NCBI RefSeq assembly: GCF_000434895.1
Contig: NZ_FR892810.1
Location: 5,422 to 69,421 of the forward strand
DNA length: 64,000 nt
From: Phascolarctobacterium succinatutens CAG:287
GTDB taxonomy: Bacteria; Bacillota; Negativicutes; Acidaminococcales; Acidaminococcaceae
Reading direction: 5' to 3'
Part shown: one piece after another, positions 15,296-23,416 of the stretch
How positions within the stretch are numbered: position 1 is the first letter of the stretch
Layout of the letters: every line of letters starts with the position of its first letter
The notes under the pieces: generated by a model
What the model saw: the letters and a program-made list of their open reading frames with translations, nothing else
What the model was told of the DNA's origin: nothing
The model's database searches: none
Program-made: the position numbers and the translations under genes

Positions 15296-16714
15296 TTATA
15301 GCTGTAAATAATCAATCAATACCAAACCGGCGTTATACCCGGCCAGCGAAGCAGTTGTCCTATCCATAGGATGCCACGAACCATCATCAGCCTGATATTG
15401 AACAAGATATCCTTTACCAGTAAGCAGACCTACAATACATTGCTGTCGACTTTGCTGCCCAGTGCTACCTATTACAATCATGTCATATTGCACAATTGTT
15501 TGACCATTATTGCGCGACAAAATTTTTGCACTGCGACAATCAACATAACGATGTGCTCCTTGTCGTTGGAATACTTCCGGTATATATTTATCGCCATTCA
15601 AAAACGCTTGCGGATGAAATAAATTATACTTCGGTCCACTGCTATTCACATTACTATTCACATTGCTATTTGCATTGCTATTGCTGTATGTAGTTGCTTT
15701 ACTATTGTTCTCTTCCTGCTGCATGTTTAAAATGCCTTCCACATTATATTTATAGGCACCTGTATTGATGAGCAGCTTGCCTTTACCATTATCTAATTCC
15801 AACTGAGTCCAGTGTAAATTAAAGTCCTTGTATTTACTTTCTAAGAAATATTGGCACTCTACTGTCAAAACTTGCTTAGAATTCAATTTGAAGCCTTTTA
15901 AATCATTACGATCGCCAAAAGTAATAACATTAAATTTTTTAGGCGTTAGCAAGTCATTGCCAATTCTCAGGTTAACAGAAAGCTTATCAAGGTCTATTGT
16001 TTCATTTTTGCTCATATTAGTAAAAGCTATCGTTACACTATAAACCCAATCATCAATCTTGCGTCGTTCAAGCACGGCAAAGCCTAGCTTGGTATCGCCA
16101 ATTTCTTGAACTCGATACGAAGCGCCACTGCAATCTAAATAAGCGGCTCCCTTATGAAATTCGCCATCATTAGCCATGCCATACCAGTTTAAATCGTGCT
16201 GCAAAACAGCATTTTGGAATTCTACCTTTTCAAAGGCTTCCATTTCCATTGGTCCATTATTGCCAGAATATTGTTCCATATTAGAGCAGACTCTTTTAAG
16301 ATAAACATTATAAGCCTGCAGATAATCCTTCACGCTTTTAGCGTAATTAGCTATTTGGTAGCGTTTGATGGCTTTCTCCCCATCCTTTTTAGAAGGACCA
16401 TTATCCTTGCTGTCCATCATTTTCTTGCTGAAATCCATAAAGCTCTCATTGGCCTTCGCTTCATCATATTTTTCATCACTCAGCTTGGCGATATTCTTGT
16501 CATTTTCTTCAATTAAATTCTTAATCTGCTTGAGCATTTTCTGCTTATCAATATTGCGATTTTCCAGCATGGCCTGAGCCTGCTCTGTTTCCATCTCAGC
16601 AACCTTCGTACTGTTGTTAAGATACATGGAATGTATTTTTTGCTCTTCTGACTTACCACAACCGGTAAGCACCACTGTTAAGATAAGCATTGCATAAAAA
16701 AACAGCTTTTTCAC
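15296..16714 (-). CDS. Large lipoprotein of unknown function
   Basis: A 472-residue protein with a signal peptide and a clear lipobox (LTGC, Cys19). A helical, charged region follows (about 25-140). The middle domain is rich in beta strands (KLGFAVLERRKIDDWVYSVTIAFTN). An Asn/Ser linker comes next, encoded by a 12-base tandem repeat (about 15643-15692). The C-terminal domain (about 380-472) has two cysteines. GGGAGG lies 7 bases before a GTG start. It is paired with the DUF805 membrane protein upstream. The repeat could change linker length between strains. No enzymatic motif is seen. Confidence 0.75.
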   Translation of the reverse strand: MKKLFFYAMLILTVVLTGCGKSEEQKIHSMYLNNSTKVAEMETEQAQAMLENRNIDKQKMLKQIKNLIEENDKNIAKLSDEKYDEAKANESFMDFSKKMMDSKDNGPSKKDGEKAIKRYQIANYAKSVKDYLQAYNVYLKRVCSNMEQYSGNNGPMEMEAFEKVEFQNAVLQHDLNWYGMANDGEFHKGAAYLDCSGASYRVQEIGDTKLGFAVLERRKIDDWVYSVTIAFTNMSKNETIDLDKLSVNLRIGNDLLTPKKFNVITFGDRNDLKGFKLNSKQVLTVECQYFLESKYKDFNLHWTQLELDNGKGKLLINTGAYKYNVEGILNMQQEENNSKATTYSNSNANSNVNSNVNSSGPKYNLFHPQAFLNGDKYIPEVFQRQGAHRYVDCRSAKILSRNNGQTIVQYDMIVIGSTGQQSRQQCIVGLLTGKGYLVQYQADDGSWHPMDRTTASLAGYNAGLVLIDYLQL

Positions 16715-16766
16715 ACTATGACCTCCCTATATAACTTTTCCAGTTAAATGTTTTATAAAAAAAGTA

Positions 16767-17399
16767 CTATTGCAAAGGATCTGCTCCGTAGCGATTATCA
16801 CCTACCGTACCAGGCGCAAACAGTAAATACAACTCAAAAAAGCCATTGAGAAGTGGCACAAAGGTTAATAATACTAATAAGCCATCTTTATCCAAATCGT
16901 GCAAGCGACGAACCGATATAGCACTATTTATCCAAACCAATAGAGTAAAAGCTATTAAGCCAATGAAGCAAGCCAGATAATCAATTGCTTCCATATAGTA
17001 ATCATCTACAAACTCGTCGATGATGCAGGCGATAATAAAAAACACCAAACAACTACTCATGCTCTTGAGGAAATAATCCAATCTATTGATGCGTCCCTCA
17101 AAGCTCAAAAACTGCTCTTTAAAAATCTCTTTATTCAAAGCAGGTTTACGTTCGGGATTATTGCCAAAAAGTCTGCTAAAGATTTCTTTAAAATCCTTGG
17201 GATTATCATTGCTATGAGCTTTTCCCAACTGAAAACCACATTTTGTGCAAAATTTGACACCAATAGGATAAGTTGTACCGCACTTAGGGCAAATTACATT
17301 TGTCGGCTCAATCTTTGGTAACTGATCTGTCCCGCATACCGGACAAAACCTTCCCTGGTCGTCAATTTCGGCTCCACACTTAATACAATACTTTGACAT
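16767..17399 (-). CDS. Zinc-ribbon DUF805 membrane protein
   Basis: Two zinc ribbons at the N-terminus (CIKCG...CPVCG and CPKCG...CTKCG, residues 5-56). A linker follows, then a DUF805 membrane domain of about four helices (FEGRINRLDYF, VRRLHDLDKDG, LFAPGTVGDNRYGADP). Length 210. GAGGGAGG precedes the ATG. DUF805 proteins are small inner-membrane proteins of unsettled function, sometimes near phage or secretion functions. It lies directly upstream of the lipoprotein, probably co-transcribed, and just after regulator B2. Confidence 0.88.
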   Translation of the reverse strand: MSKYCIKCGAEIDDQGRFCPVCGTDQLPKIEPTNVICPKCGTTYPIGVKFCTKCGFQLGKAHSNDNPKDFKEIFSRLFGNNPERKPALNKEIFKEQFLSFEGRINRLDYFLKSMSSCLVFFIIACIIDEFVDDYYMEAIDYLACFIGLIAFTLLVWINSAISVRRLHDLDKDGLLVLLTFVPLLNGFFELYLLFAPGTVGDNRYGADPLQ

Positions 17400-17421
17400 A
17401 ATATCTGCCTCCCTCTAATAT

Positions 17422-17857
17422 TTTTTATTGCCGCTGCTTCTTACTTTCTCTCCTGCAGAAGCCGCACCGGGTCAACCCCCAGGGCCTGCGCCAGCAAAAA
17501 TATAGACTCCATATTAAACGGTCCCTTACCGCATTCTATATCCGAGACGCGCGCCCTTGACATTTGGGCTTTCTCCGCCAGCTCGCTCTGCGTCAGACTC
17601 AATGACCTGCGATAATACATAATATTTAAGCCAATAGTTTTATATTTTTCTTCAAACAAAAAGCATCACTTCTTATCTCTTCCCTTCTATTATGCACTAA
17701 AAAGATGGCTCTTGCGGTGCTTTAGATTTTATATATATGGAATATATTTGACATAAAATCCGCAAGCTTACTTGACCACCGCCTGCTTTTAGTATAAGAT
17801 GAAGTCAGAAACAATAACACCATGATAAAATTTCTTTTTTGTGATATTATAATGACG
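17422..17857. repeat. Direct repeat B, copy 2
   Basis: Second copy of the regulator-B segment matched at 11046-11480, in the same orientation. The ribosome site differs (AAGAAG here, AAGGAG in copy 1), so expression of the two paralogues may differ. Confidence 0.85.
17441..17659 (-). CDS. XRE-family transcriptional regulator (paralogue B2)
   Basis: A 72-residue helix-turn-helix protein starting MFEEKYKTIGLNIMYYRRSLS. It differs from paralogue B1 at only three positions that I can see (S/A, Q/K and L/M). It starts at TTG behind a weak AAGAAG site. It lies upstream of the DUF805/lipoprotein pair in the same direction and is the likely regulator of that unit or of the divergent gene at 17931. 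Confidence 0.85.
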   Translation of the reverse strand: MFEEKYKTIGLNIMYYRRSLSLTQSELAEKAQMSRARVSDIECGKGPFNMESIFLLAQALGVDPVRLLQERK

Positions 17858-17892
17858 AAAAAGCAGATGCCGACAAAACATCAGCATCTGCT
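17858..17892 (-). terminator. Minus-oriented hairpin between divergent genes
   Basis: AGCAGATGC/GCATCTGCT (9-bp perfect stem, 17862-17870 and 17884-17892) with five T following on the minus strand. It lies 38 bases upstream of the plus-strand gene at 17931. It would stop antisense transcription towards regulator B2, or fold in the 17931 leader. Confidence 0.5.
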
Positions 17893-17930
17893 AGCAACAT
17901 AAGATTTTAGATTTTTGCGAGGTTATACCT

Positions 17931-19097
17931 ATGACGACAATGCAACGCGCCTTTCCGGCGCCAGTGATTCCCAAATTCTTCACCAATAATATCTGCGGCA
18001 ATTATCAAATTCGCCGCTTTTTTAACGGTCAGGACGACTTTATCTGCGCCCAAGGCCCCTTTCATACGCAAACTATCGCTTCACAAAGTGAGGAAGGTGC
18101 GGCAGCTTCTTCCCTGGCTATAGCCTTCGCCAATATTGACGAAAACGATAAAAAGCAGGTGCTTGCCTTCTGCAATGCCTACGGCCTGCCCTATTCTTCG
18201 CAGCGCTGCCTTGAGAAACGTGCACATCTTGATGACGAAAATCATTCTGTAATCATCAACGATTTCAGTTTTATCGACACTACCCTTTTTATGGGAGATA
18301 TCCTTGCAGAAAAAGACTATGCTGCCAATGATGCCGAGGTTACCTTGAATTACACCCTGTTCGAAGTAGACGAAATGGACATTATGAGCCTGCGCCTTTT
18401 TGCCCGCTGCGTCAAAATCGTCCGCAGCCTGCTTATTGTCCAAAGCTATCTCTTCCGACACGAAGGGACACAGGCAGGCGTTATCTATGCACTTGCCTAC
18501 CTGCTGCATTACAGCGCACGTTGCATTCACTACCTGCTGCCGCACATCAAAACACCTACGCTCAAGGCAGCAGAATACTTTGCTACGCACAAGCGTATTT
18601 CGCACACGCAGCTGCTCAAAAATATCCGCAAAACAGATGCAGACTACGCCTGCCAGCTGCAAGACTTTCTCGCAGTCGTAGACAAGCATATGCTGCACAC
18701 ACTTGCTGATTATGACAAGGACCTGCTGACGAAGAAACAGCTTACTGCCATGATTCTCGCTGAAGATATTCCAAGCATAAGCCTTGACAACGCTTTTGCC
18801 AGACGCATCCTGCTCGATATCATCAACGATAATATCTATACCGCCAGACCGCAAATGGACCTGGCGCAAGAAAAATTTACCAGCCTTTGGCAATGCAGTT
18901 ATCTTATGCAGGCAGTTTATCTTGATTTGTATCAGCTGCTGCTCAATCCGGGCGAATACCACCGCTGCGCCAATCCTGAATGCAGCAATTATTTTCTCAT
19001 CAGCGGACGCCGTGCAGACAAACGCTACTGCTGCAATCGCTGTGCTTCCAAAATGGGTAAGCAAGGCAAAACATATAGACCGCATAAGGAAAAATGA
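17931..19097 (+). CDS. CGNR-like zinc-finger protein
   Basis: A 388-residue protein. The C-terminal 45 residues hold HRCANPECSNYFLISGRR followed by RYCCNRCASKMGKQ, a zinc-finger layout like that of CGNR/ABATE-type regulators. The large N-terminal part is mostly helical with no motif I recognise. GCGAGG lies 8 bases before the ATG. It is the only plus-strand gene between 1 and 60 kb and lies divergent from regulator B2. It may be a nucleic-acid-binding regulator; the family call rests on the C-terminus alone. Higher GC than the AT-rich clusters further left. Confidence 0.65.
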   Translation: MTTMQRAFPAPVIPKFFTNNICGNYQIRRFFNGQDDFICAQGPFHTQTIASQSEEGAAASSLAIAFANIDENDKKQVLAFCNAYGLPYSSQRCLEKRAHLDDENHSVIINDFSFIDTTLFMGDILAEKDYAANDAEVTLNYTLFEVDEMDIMSLRLFARCVKIVRSLLIVQSYLFRHEGTQAGVIYALAYLLHYSARCIHYLLPHIKTPTLKAAEYFATHKRISHTQLLKNIRKTDADYACQLQDFLAVVDKHMLHTLADYDKDLLTKKQLTAMILAEDIPSISLDNAFARRILLDIINDNIYTARPQMDLAQEKFTSLWQCSYLMQAVYLDLYQLLLNPGEYHRCANPECSNYFLISGRRADKRYCCNRCASKMGKQGKTYRPHKEK

Positions 19098-19178
19098 GAA
19101 ACAAATTTAAGCAACAAAAAAATATCCGCAACTGTGCGGAGGAAATCGTCTTGATTGGACTTGTATATACTTAATCAA

Positions 19179-19225
19179 ATGCCCGTTATCTGCTATGTTG
19201 GCTGATAACAGGCATTAGCTTTTTG
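19179..19225 (+). terminator. Intrinsic terminator after the CGNR-like gene
   Basis: ATGCC-GTTATC pairs with GATAAC-GGCAT around a 20-base loop and is followed by TAGCTTTTTG. It lies 80 bases after the stop. The remainder of 19098-19342 shows nothing else I can name. Confidence 0.7.
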
Positions 19226-19342
19226 ATTGAGCGAACAGTCACCTAGGTGCGCCTAATAATGTATGCCCAATAGTCGCTTCTCTTCTGTCTGCCCTAAATT
19301 ATCTTAGTCACTAATAGGAAGTTCTGTTTTACAGTGTCACGC

Positions 19343-20818
19343 TTACTTCTTTTGTTCTGTAAACTTATACTTGCCTTTACCTTGCCCGATGACCGCTTCA
19401 ATCACTCCTGCTTCTTTTAGTTTATTTATGAGATTACCGGCAGCAGTAATAGAGATGTTTACAATGCCTATTATATCATTACGTCCAAATACACCATCGA
19501 AGCTCATGTAGGCAAACAGTTTTTTTGCGTTTTCCTTAGTATTCTTGTTTGCGTTCAAACTGTCAATCGCAGCTTCAATTAAAAGGTTTTCAGAAGCAAT
19601 TAACACCTTTTCTCCGTCAACTGCAACTTTTTTCGGGTCAATTAACACCTTTTCAATTGGAACTTTGTAATTCAGATTGTAGAGCGTAGCAAAAAATGAT
19701 TTGGGTGTCGATCTGAAAATTGGCTCGACTTCGGGACGATAATTAACCGCATGACGATAATCTGCCTTGATCTTCTTGAAACCGCTGCCACGACGATCCA
19801 TAAAGTGCATACGGCTGAAAATATCAGCAATCACTGGATTACGGCGTTTGGATGCTACATTGTCCATATCAAGCTCTTGTACGATAGAGCCATCAAACAT
19901 ACCGCCTGGGGAATATACTTCCATGCGGTTATCGAAAATATCAATGTGTACCTCGCTGCCGATCTCCATATAGTCACGATGAATCAGCGCATTGACAATT
20001 ACCTCATGTACTGCCTGTTCGGGGTATTCGGGCATCTCCACTCGTCCATTGCCAACCTTTTTCCACCTTTTCTTGGTATTGTTCTTAACGAACTCGGTGC
20101 CGTTCTGCAACAAAGATACCAATGAACCGCTGTATTCCTTATCGTCAAGTGCTTCAATAATACCTGAGGCTTTGTTCAAGCCATACCAACGGGTACAGAA
20201 CAGGCGAGAGTGCCGCATCGGAGATTCATCCGCCAACAACATGCCTGCGTTGGTTAGCATATTGTTTTCGTCAACAAGCTCAAAGGAAATAAAATCGGAA
20301 TCCGTTAACTCTGTACCTGTTCTCATACGATAAACAGAGCGCAGCTTTGTAAAGGCAAGCGATTCAAATGAATAACGCGTAGAAAGACTGTCAAAAGACG
20401 TATTGCTTCCACGCAAAACAAGCCGCTTCAAATCTACAGCACTTGCAGGGACACTCTCATTGCCGATGCGAACATAAGCTATCCTGTTACCATCGCCTGT
20501 ATAGTAATAAGGAGTTTCCTGCCCTGACGGAACTCGCAATAAAACGAACTCTTTGCCGTCCTCTGCGTGGATGTTCAAAATCACTTGTGGGGCAGGATCC
20601 ATTTTAGTTTTGATAGCTTCGCTAATCTTTTCAGATACGCCCTTTGCATCATCTAACCCGACAAGAACTTCATCGTTGGACACACCGAAAAACAATGCTC
20701 CACCAATCCCATTGGCAAATGCGCTTACGCTTTTTAACCAACTTTTAGGCTTGCGTTCTTCAAGCATTTCTTTCTTATCATATTCCGTAGCTTCACCTAT
20801 GAAATCAGATAATTTCAT
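19343..20818 (-). CDS. AlbA_2/Schlafen-like domain protein with GHKL ATPase and winged helix
   Basis: A 491-residue protein. Residues 1-120 (KLSDFIGEATEYDKKEML, FANGIGGALFFGV) match the AlbA_2 (divergent AAA-4) DNA-binding domain. HEVIVNALIHRDY and FDNRMEVYSPGG are the GHKL-type nucleotide-binding boxes. The C-terminus (NDIIGIVNISITAAGNLINKL) is a winged-helix-like segment. The ATG at 20818 has ACGAGG 8 bases upstream; an in-frame ATG at 20839 has a poorer site. These proteins are often called ATP-dependent regulators and occur in defence and accessory loci. It follows the AAA ATPase, same strand, 107 bases apart, so the two may act together. Confidence 0.85.
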   Translation of the reverse strand: MKLSDFIGEATEYDKKEMLEERKPKSWLKSVSAFANGIGGALFFGVSNDEVLVGLDDAKGVSEKISEAIKTKMDPAPQVILNIHAEDGKEFVLLRVPSGQETPYYYTGDGNRIAYVRIGNESVPASAVDLKRLVLRGSNTSFDSLSTRYSFESLAFTKLRSVYRMRTGTELTDSDFISFELVDENNMLTNAGMLLADESPMRHSRLFCTRWYGLNKASGIIEALDDKEYSGSLVSLLQNGTEFVKNNTKKRWKKVGNGRVEMPEYPEQAVHEVIVNALIHRDYMEIGSEVHIDIFDNRMEVYSPGGMFDGSIVQELDMDNVASKRRNPVIADIFSRMHFMDRRGSGFKKIKADYRHAVNYRPEVEPIFRSTPKSFFATLYNLNYKVPIEKVLIDPKKVAVDGEKVLIASENLLIEAAIDSLNANKNTKENAKKLFAYMSFDGVFGRNDIIGIVNISITAAGNLINKLKEAGVIEAVIGQGKGKYKFTEQKK

Positions 20819-20925
20819 ATTGTTAATACCTCGTTTCATTTCCTATCGTTTCAGAGAGTGCGCCCGAAGCACACGCTATCGGTTTTACATTTCTGCGTTT
20901 AGCTTCTCTTTTCTCAATCTTACCC

Positions 20926-22136
20926 TTAGCCATTTAGCAATTCTCCATGAATAAACGGTATTGCGCCATAGCGGCCTAAAAGATAACCTTTTTCAACCTT
21001 AGCATCTTTGCGTATTGAAAAATCATAAAGAGAAAATAAATCCGTAGCTGCTGTCAAATTATCTTTTTCTGTAAACCATATCTGATCTCTACGAAGAATA
21101 TCTAAATCAAGCAGATTAGTATTATGAGAAGTAAAAATAAGCTGTGCGCCATTAGGATTAGTATCGCTATTATTGAACAGCATTACGAGATGTTTGGTTA
21201 GCAGCGGATGCAGATGAGCATCTATTTCATCAGCCACTAGCAATGTCCCCTGCTCCAAAGCTTTCTTAATAACCCCTATAAGCTTAAAATAGCTGTTTGT
21301 CCCATCAGACTCCTCAGCCATATTAAGCACATACGTATTCGTTTCGCCAACATCATCTTGAACTGTATGCACCGTTTCTACATTAAGATAACTTATTGCT
21401 CCTTTAGACAGTTTCAACAACGGATCTATATCTCTAACCTGTAATGATTGAATACCAAAATCAGCTACCTTCAGCATAGAAGCTATCGCACTGCGATAAT
21501 CACTATCCTTGAGCTGCTCTGCATTAACACCATACGCATCTGCTACTGAATTTTTAGTAATAATCTGGCACGAAGCAAACCACTCCAAAACAGGTATTAC
21601 TTTGCTATAGCTCCAATTTGAAGCAACAGAAAGATATAACTTATTAGCTGATGTACGCTCTTTAAGCACCGTCTGCTCCTCTATATCGCTCGTAAAACGA
21701 TACTCAGAGCAGTTGTTCCGCTCAAATATAAGTGCTTGCCTGCCGTTAGGATAATAATATAAGTATTCTTCTACTACTTCCTTATCCGTAACAGCAAAAC
21801 CATAGGTATATCTTATACCTTGAGTAATAAAGACAACCTCAAATCTAGTAGGCTGGCTTGGGGTGAGCTTGTCAAATTTAAAAGGAACACGCTCAATGCT
21901 CTTATGTAGCTGTTTTTCATGCGAAGTCAGAACGTAATTAACCATAAACCAAAATGCATTAAGGACACTTGACTTGCCAGACGCATTAGCTCCATAAATA
22001 ACAGAGGATTTTAGATACCGTTTGCCTCTATCCTCAATCAAAGCTTCTTCATGCTCATTATCCTTGCTTGCCAGCATAGACAAGACAATTTCTTTTTTAT
22101 GGACAGATAATTCTCCACGCTAAACTGAATAAGCAC
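20926..22136 (-). CDS. OLD/RecF-like AAA ATPase whose N-terminus requires a -1 frameshift
   Basis: The main frame (from 22092 down) encodes 388 residues: Walker A GANASGKSS, Walker B with LLVADEIDAHLHP, then FTSHNTNLLD. It belongs to the AAA_15/AAA_21 group found in defence and DNA-repair ATPases. The usual first strand is missing from this frame. It is found in the frame one base away, from GTG 22136 behind AAGGTGAG: MLIQFSVENYLSIKK. The two frames meet at A AAA AAG (22098-22092). A -1 slip there gives SIKKEIVLSMLASKD, exactly the expected family N-terminus, and a 403-residue protein. It may be programmed frameshifting, a phase-variable tract or a one-base error. A TTG at 22083 would give a truncated form lacking the first strand. 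Confidence 0.75.
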
Positions 22137-22327
22137 AATTCTCACCTTCAAAACACTTTATACTATAATTATAGAGCTATTTTTGTGAGATTTCAACGAA
22201 AACAGTATATAAATCTAAAGTTTTTCCTTTATTGTCCTGATTAATACATCACTTATTTATTAATCAAACTATTTACAGTGATCAGTAGTATATATATGAT
22301 TACCTCTCAGACTAAAAACAGTATTTC

Positions 22328-22406
22328 CGTTTTTATTTTCTACTCACTTCGATTAGATACTATATTCGGGAAATTATCAACGGATTTTTCGTTTTTATTT
22401 TCTACT
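22328..22406. repeat. Pair of 17-base direct repeats upstream of the ATPase gene
   Basis: CGTTTTTATTTTCTACT occurs at 22328-22344 and 22390-22406. The interval 22137-22425 otherwise shows AT-rich sequence in which I see no gene. The repeats may be regulatory or chance in AT-rich DNA. Confidence 0.6.
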
Positions 22407-22425
22407 ATCTCTTATTCTGGCAAAC

Positions 22426-22453
22426 AAAAAAGCTCTCAGATTTCTCTGAGAGC
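22426..22453 (-). terminator. Intrinsic terminator of tRNA-Ser(GCT)
   Basis: GCTCTCAGA/TCTGAGAGC (9-bp perfect stem, loop of 4) followed by six T on the minus strand, 13 bases after the tRNA CCA end. Confidence 0.9.
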
Positions 22454-22478
22454 CGATTGCCATAGTTGGCGGAGTGGG
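22426..22478. repeat. att-like direct repeat, tRNA-proximal copy
   Basis: Includes the last 12 bases of tRNA-Ser(GCT) and its terminator. It repeats at 11481-11533 with 50 of 53 identities. The tRNA side is intact, as expected for the reconstituted end of an integration. Confidence 0.7.
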
Positions 22479-22558
22479 TGGGATTCGAACCCACGCACGG
22501 GGTAAACCGTCTAACGATTTAGCAAACCGTCCTCTTCAGCCAGCTTGAGTACCACTCC
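22467..22558 (-). tRNA. tRNA-Ser (anticodon GCT)
   Basis: The 92-base gene has a GGAGTGG/CCACTCC acceptor stem and a long variable arm. The TTGCTAA anticodon loop gives GCT, the T arm has GGTTCGAATCC, and the CCA is encoded. It reads serine codons AGC and AGU. Its 3' end is duplicated at 11522-11533. Confidence 0.96.
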
Positions 22559-22574
22559 ATTAGACTACTTGTTT

Positions 22575-22603
22575 ATTATAACAGATTCTTATCTAAATTG
22601 CAA
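22575..22603 (-). promoter_or_regulatory. Promoter of tRNA-Ser(GCT)
   Basis: TTGCAA and TATAAT are separated by 17 bases on the minus strand, ending 16 bases before the tRNA 5' end. Confidence 0.8.
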
Positions 22604-22624
22604 GACCCTATTATAATTTTTTAA

Positions 22625-22714
22625 TGGCGGAAAGGGTGGGATTCGAACCCACGGAAGGCTTGCACCTTCGCTAGTTTTCAAGACTAGAGCCTTCAACCAC
22701 TCGGCCACCTTTCC
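22625..22714 (-). tRNA. tRNA-Ser (anticodon TGA)
   Basis: The 90-base gene has a GGAAAGG/CCTTTCC acceptor stem. The CTTGAAA anticodon loop gives TGA, with a long variable arm, a GGTTCGAATCC T arm and encoded CCA. It reads serine UCN codons, mainly UCA. Confidence 0.97.
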
Positions 22715-22725
22715 ATCAGAATTTT

Positions 22726-22754
22726 ATTATACTTTAAAAACACGCTTACGTCAA
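22726..22754 (-). promoter_or_regulatory. Promoter of tRNA-Ser(TGA)
   Basis: TTGACG and TATAAT with a 17-base spacer on the minus strand, 11 bases before the tRNA 5' end. Close to consensus. Confidence 0.88.
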
Positions 22755-22783
22755 GTACTTCTACCGCACCGAGCAATAAAGCC

Positions 22784-23416
22784 TTATTGCAACGCTTTAT
22801 CCGTTACTGCAAGCAAACGGTTTTCCAAAGTCTCTGCCTCTGCCAAAAGCTGCTTCAGCTCTGCTGCAGCCTGCGCATTCCACGCTTCATCCTTGGTCAG
22901 TCCCAGGTTAATGCGCACATTGTACTCCGCACAGCGCAGCGCCGCACGCGCCAACAAACCGCTGCAAGCACCGTCAGTAATCACGCCGGGGTTTCCTGCC
23001 ACTACCAGCCTGTCTGCCAGCTTCAGGACAGCAAAGGAGCTGCGGGCAATGTTCAGCGGTACGGTTGCCGCCTGCTTTGCTGCAGTGCGGATTGCCGCTG
23101 TACGTGCTGCCTTTTCTTCGTCGGTAGTCTTGGGCAGCTTATAACAGCTCATAAAGCTGTTGAAAACAGCGGCATCATCGTCTGCCAGCTGCAAAAGACG
23201 TACACGCTCTGCTTCCGCCTGCTTCAGCAGCTCTTTGACCTCCGGCTCGTGGTCGGCGAACTTTTCCTTGCCAATTGTCAGATTAGCAACCATGGAAGCA
23301 AGTGCTGCCGCCAAAGCGCCGGCCATAGCAGCGCCGCCGCCACCGCCAGGGGCGGGCGCGGCGCTTGCAAGCTCAGTTAAAAATTCCTTACAGCTTAAAT
23401 CGCCAAGCTTATTCAT
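22784..23416 (-). CDS. Cyclodeaminase/methenyltetrahydrofolate cyclohydrolase family protein
   Basis: A 210-residue all-helical protein with the family signature SAAPAPGGGGGAAMAGALAAALA near the start and ADDDAAVFNSFM. Members act as formiminotetrahydrofolate cyclodeaminase or methenyl-THF cyclohydrolase (FchA), converting folate one-carbon units in the cytoplasm. Stand-alone proteins of this size are often FchA-like in anaerobes that ferment amino acids or formate. The ATG at 23416 overlaps the RuvX-like stop and has GAGGAAG upstream. It is the last gene of the envelope transcription unit, functionally unrelated to it. Confidence 0.88.
   Translation of the reverse strand: MNKLGDLSCKEFLTELASAAPAPGGGGGAAMAGALAAALASMVANLTIGKEKFADHEPEVKELLKQAEAERVRLLQLADDDAAVFNSFMSCYKLPKTTDEEKAARTAAIRTAAKQAATVPLNIARSSFAVLKLADRLVVAGNPGVITDGACSGLLARAALRCAEYNVRINLGLTKDEAWNAQAAAELKQLLAEAETLENRLLAVTDKALQ

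Noticed and set aside
18081..19085. 334-codon open frame opposite the CGNR-like gene
   Set aside because: It is antisense to a frame with a good start site and a zinc-finger C-terminus. Its Cys- and Val-rich translation is typical of a shadow frame.
11481..22478. Integrase or transposase inside the putative island
   Set aside because: No tyrosine or serine recombinase or DDE motif was found in any frame read between the att-like repeats, so none is annotated.
22278..22505. 75-codon plus-strand frame ending in SGWDSNPRTG
   Set aside because: Its end is the antisense translation of the tRNA-Ser T arm, a well-known spurious peptide.
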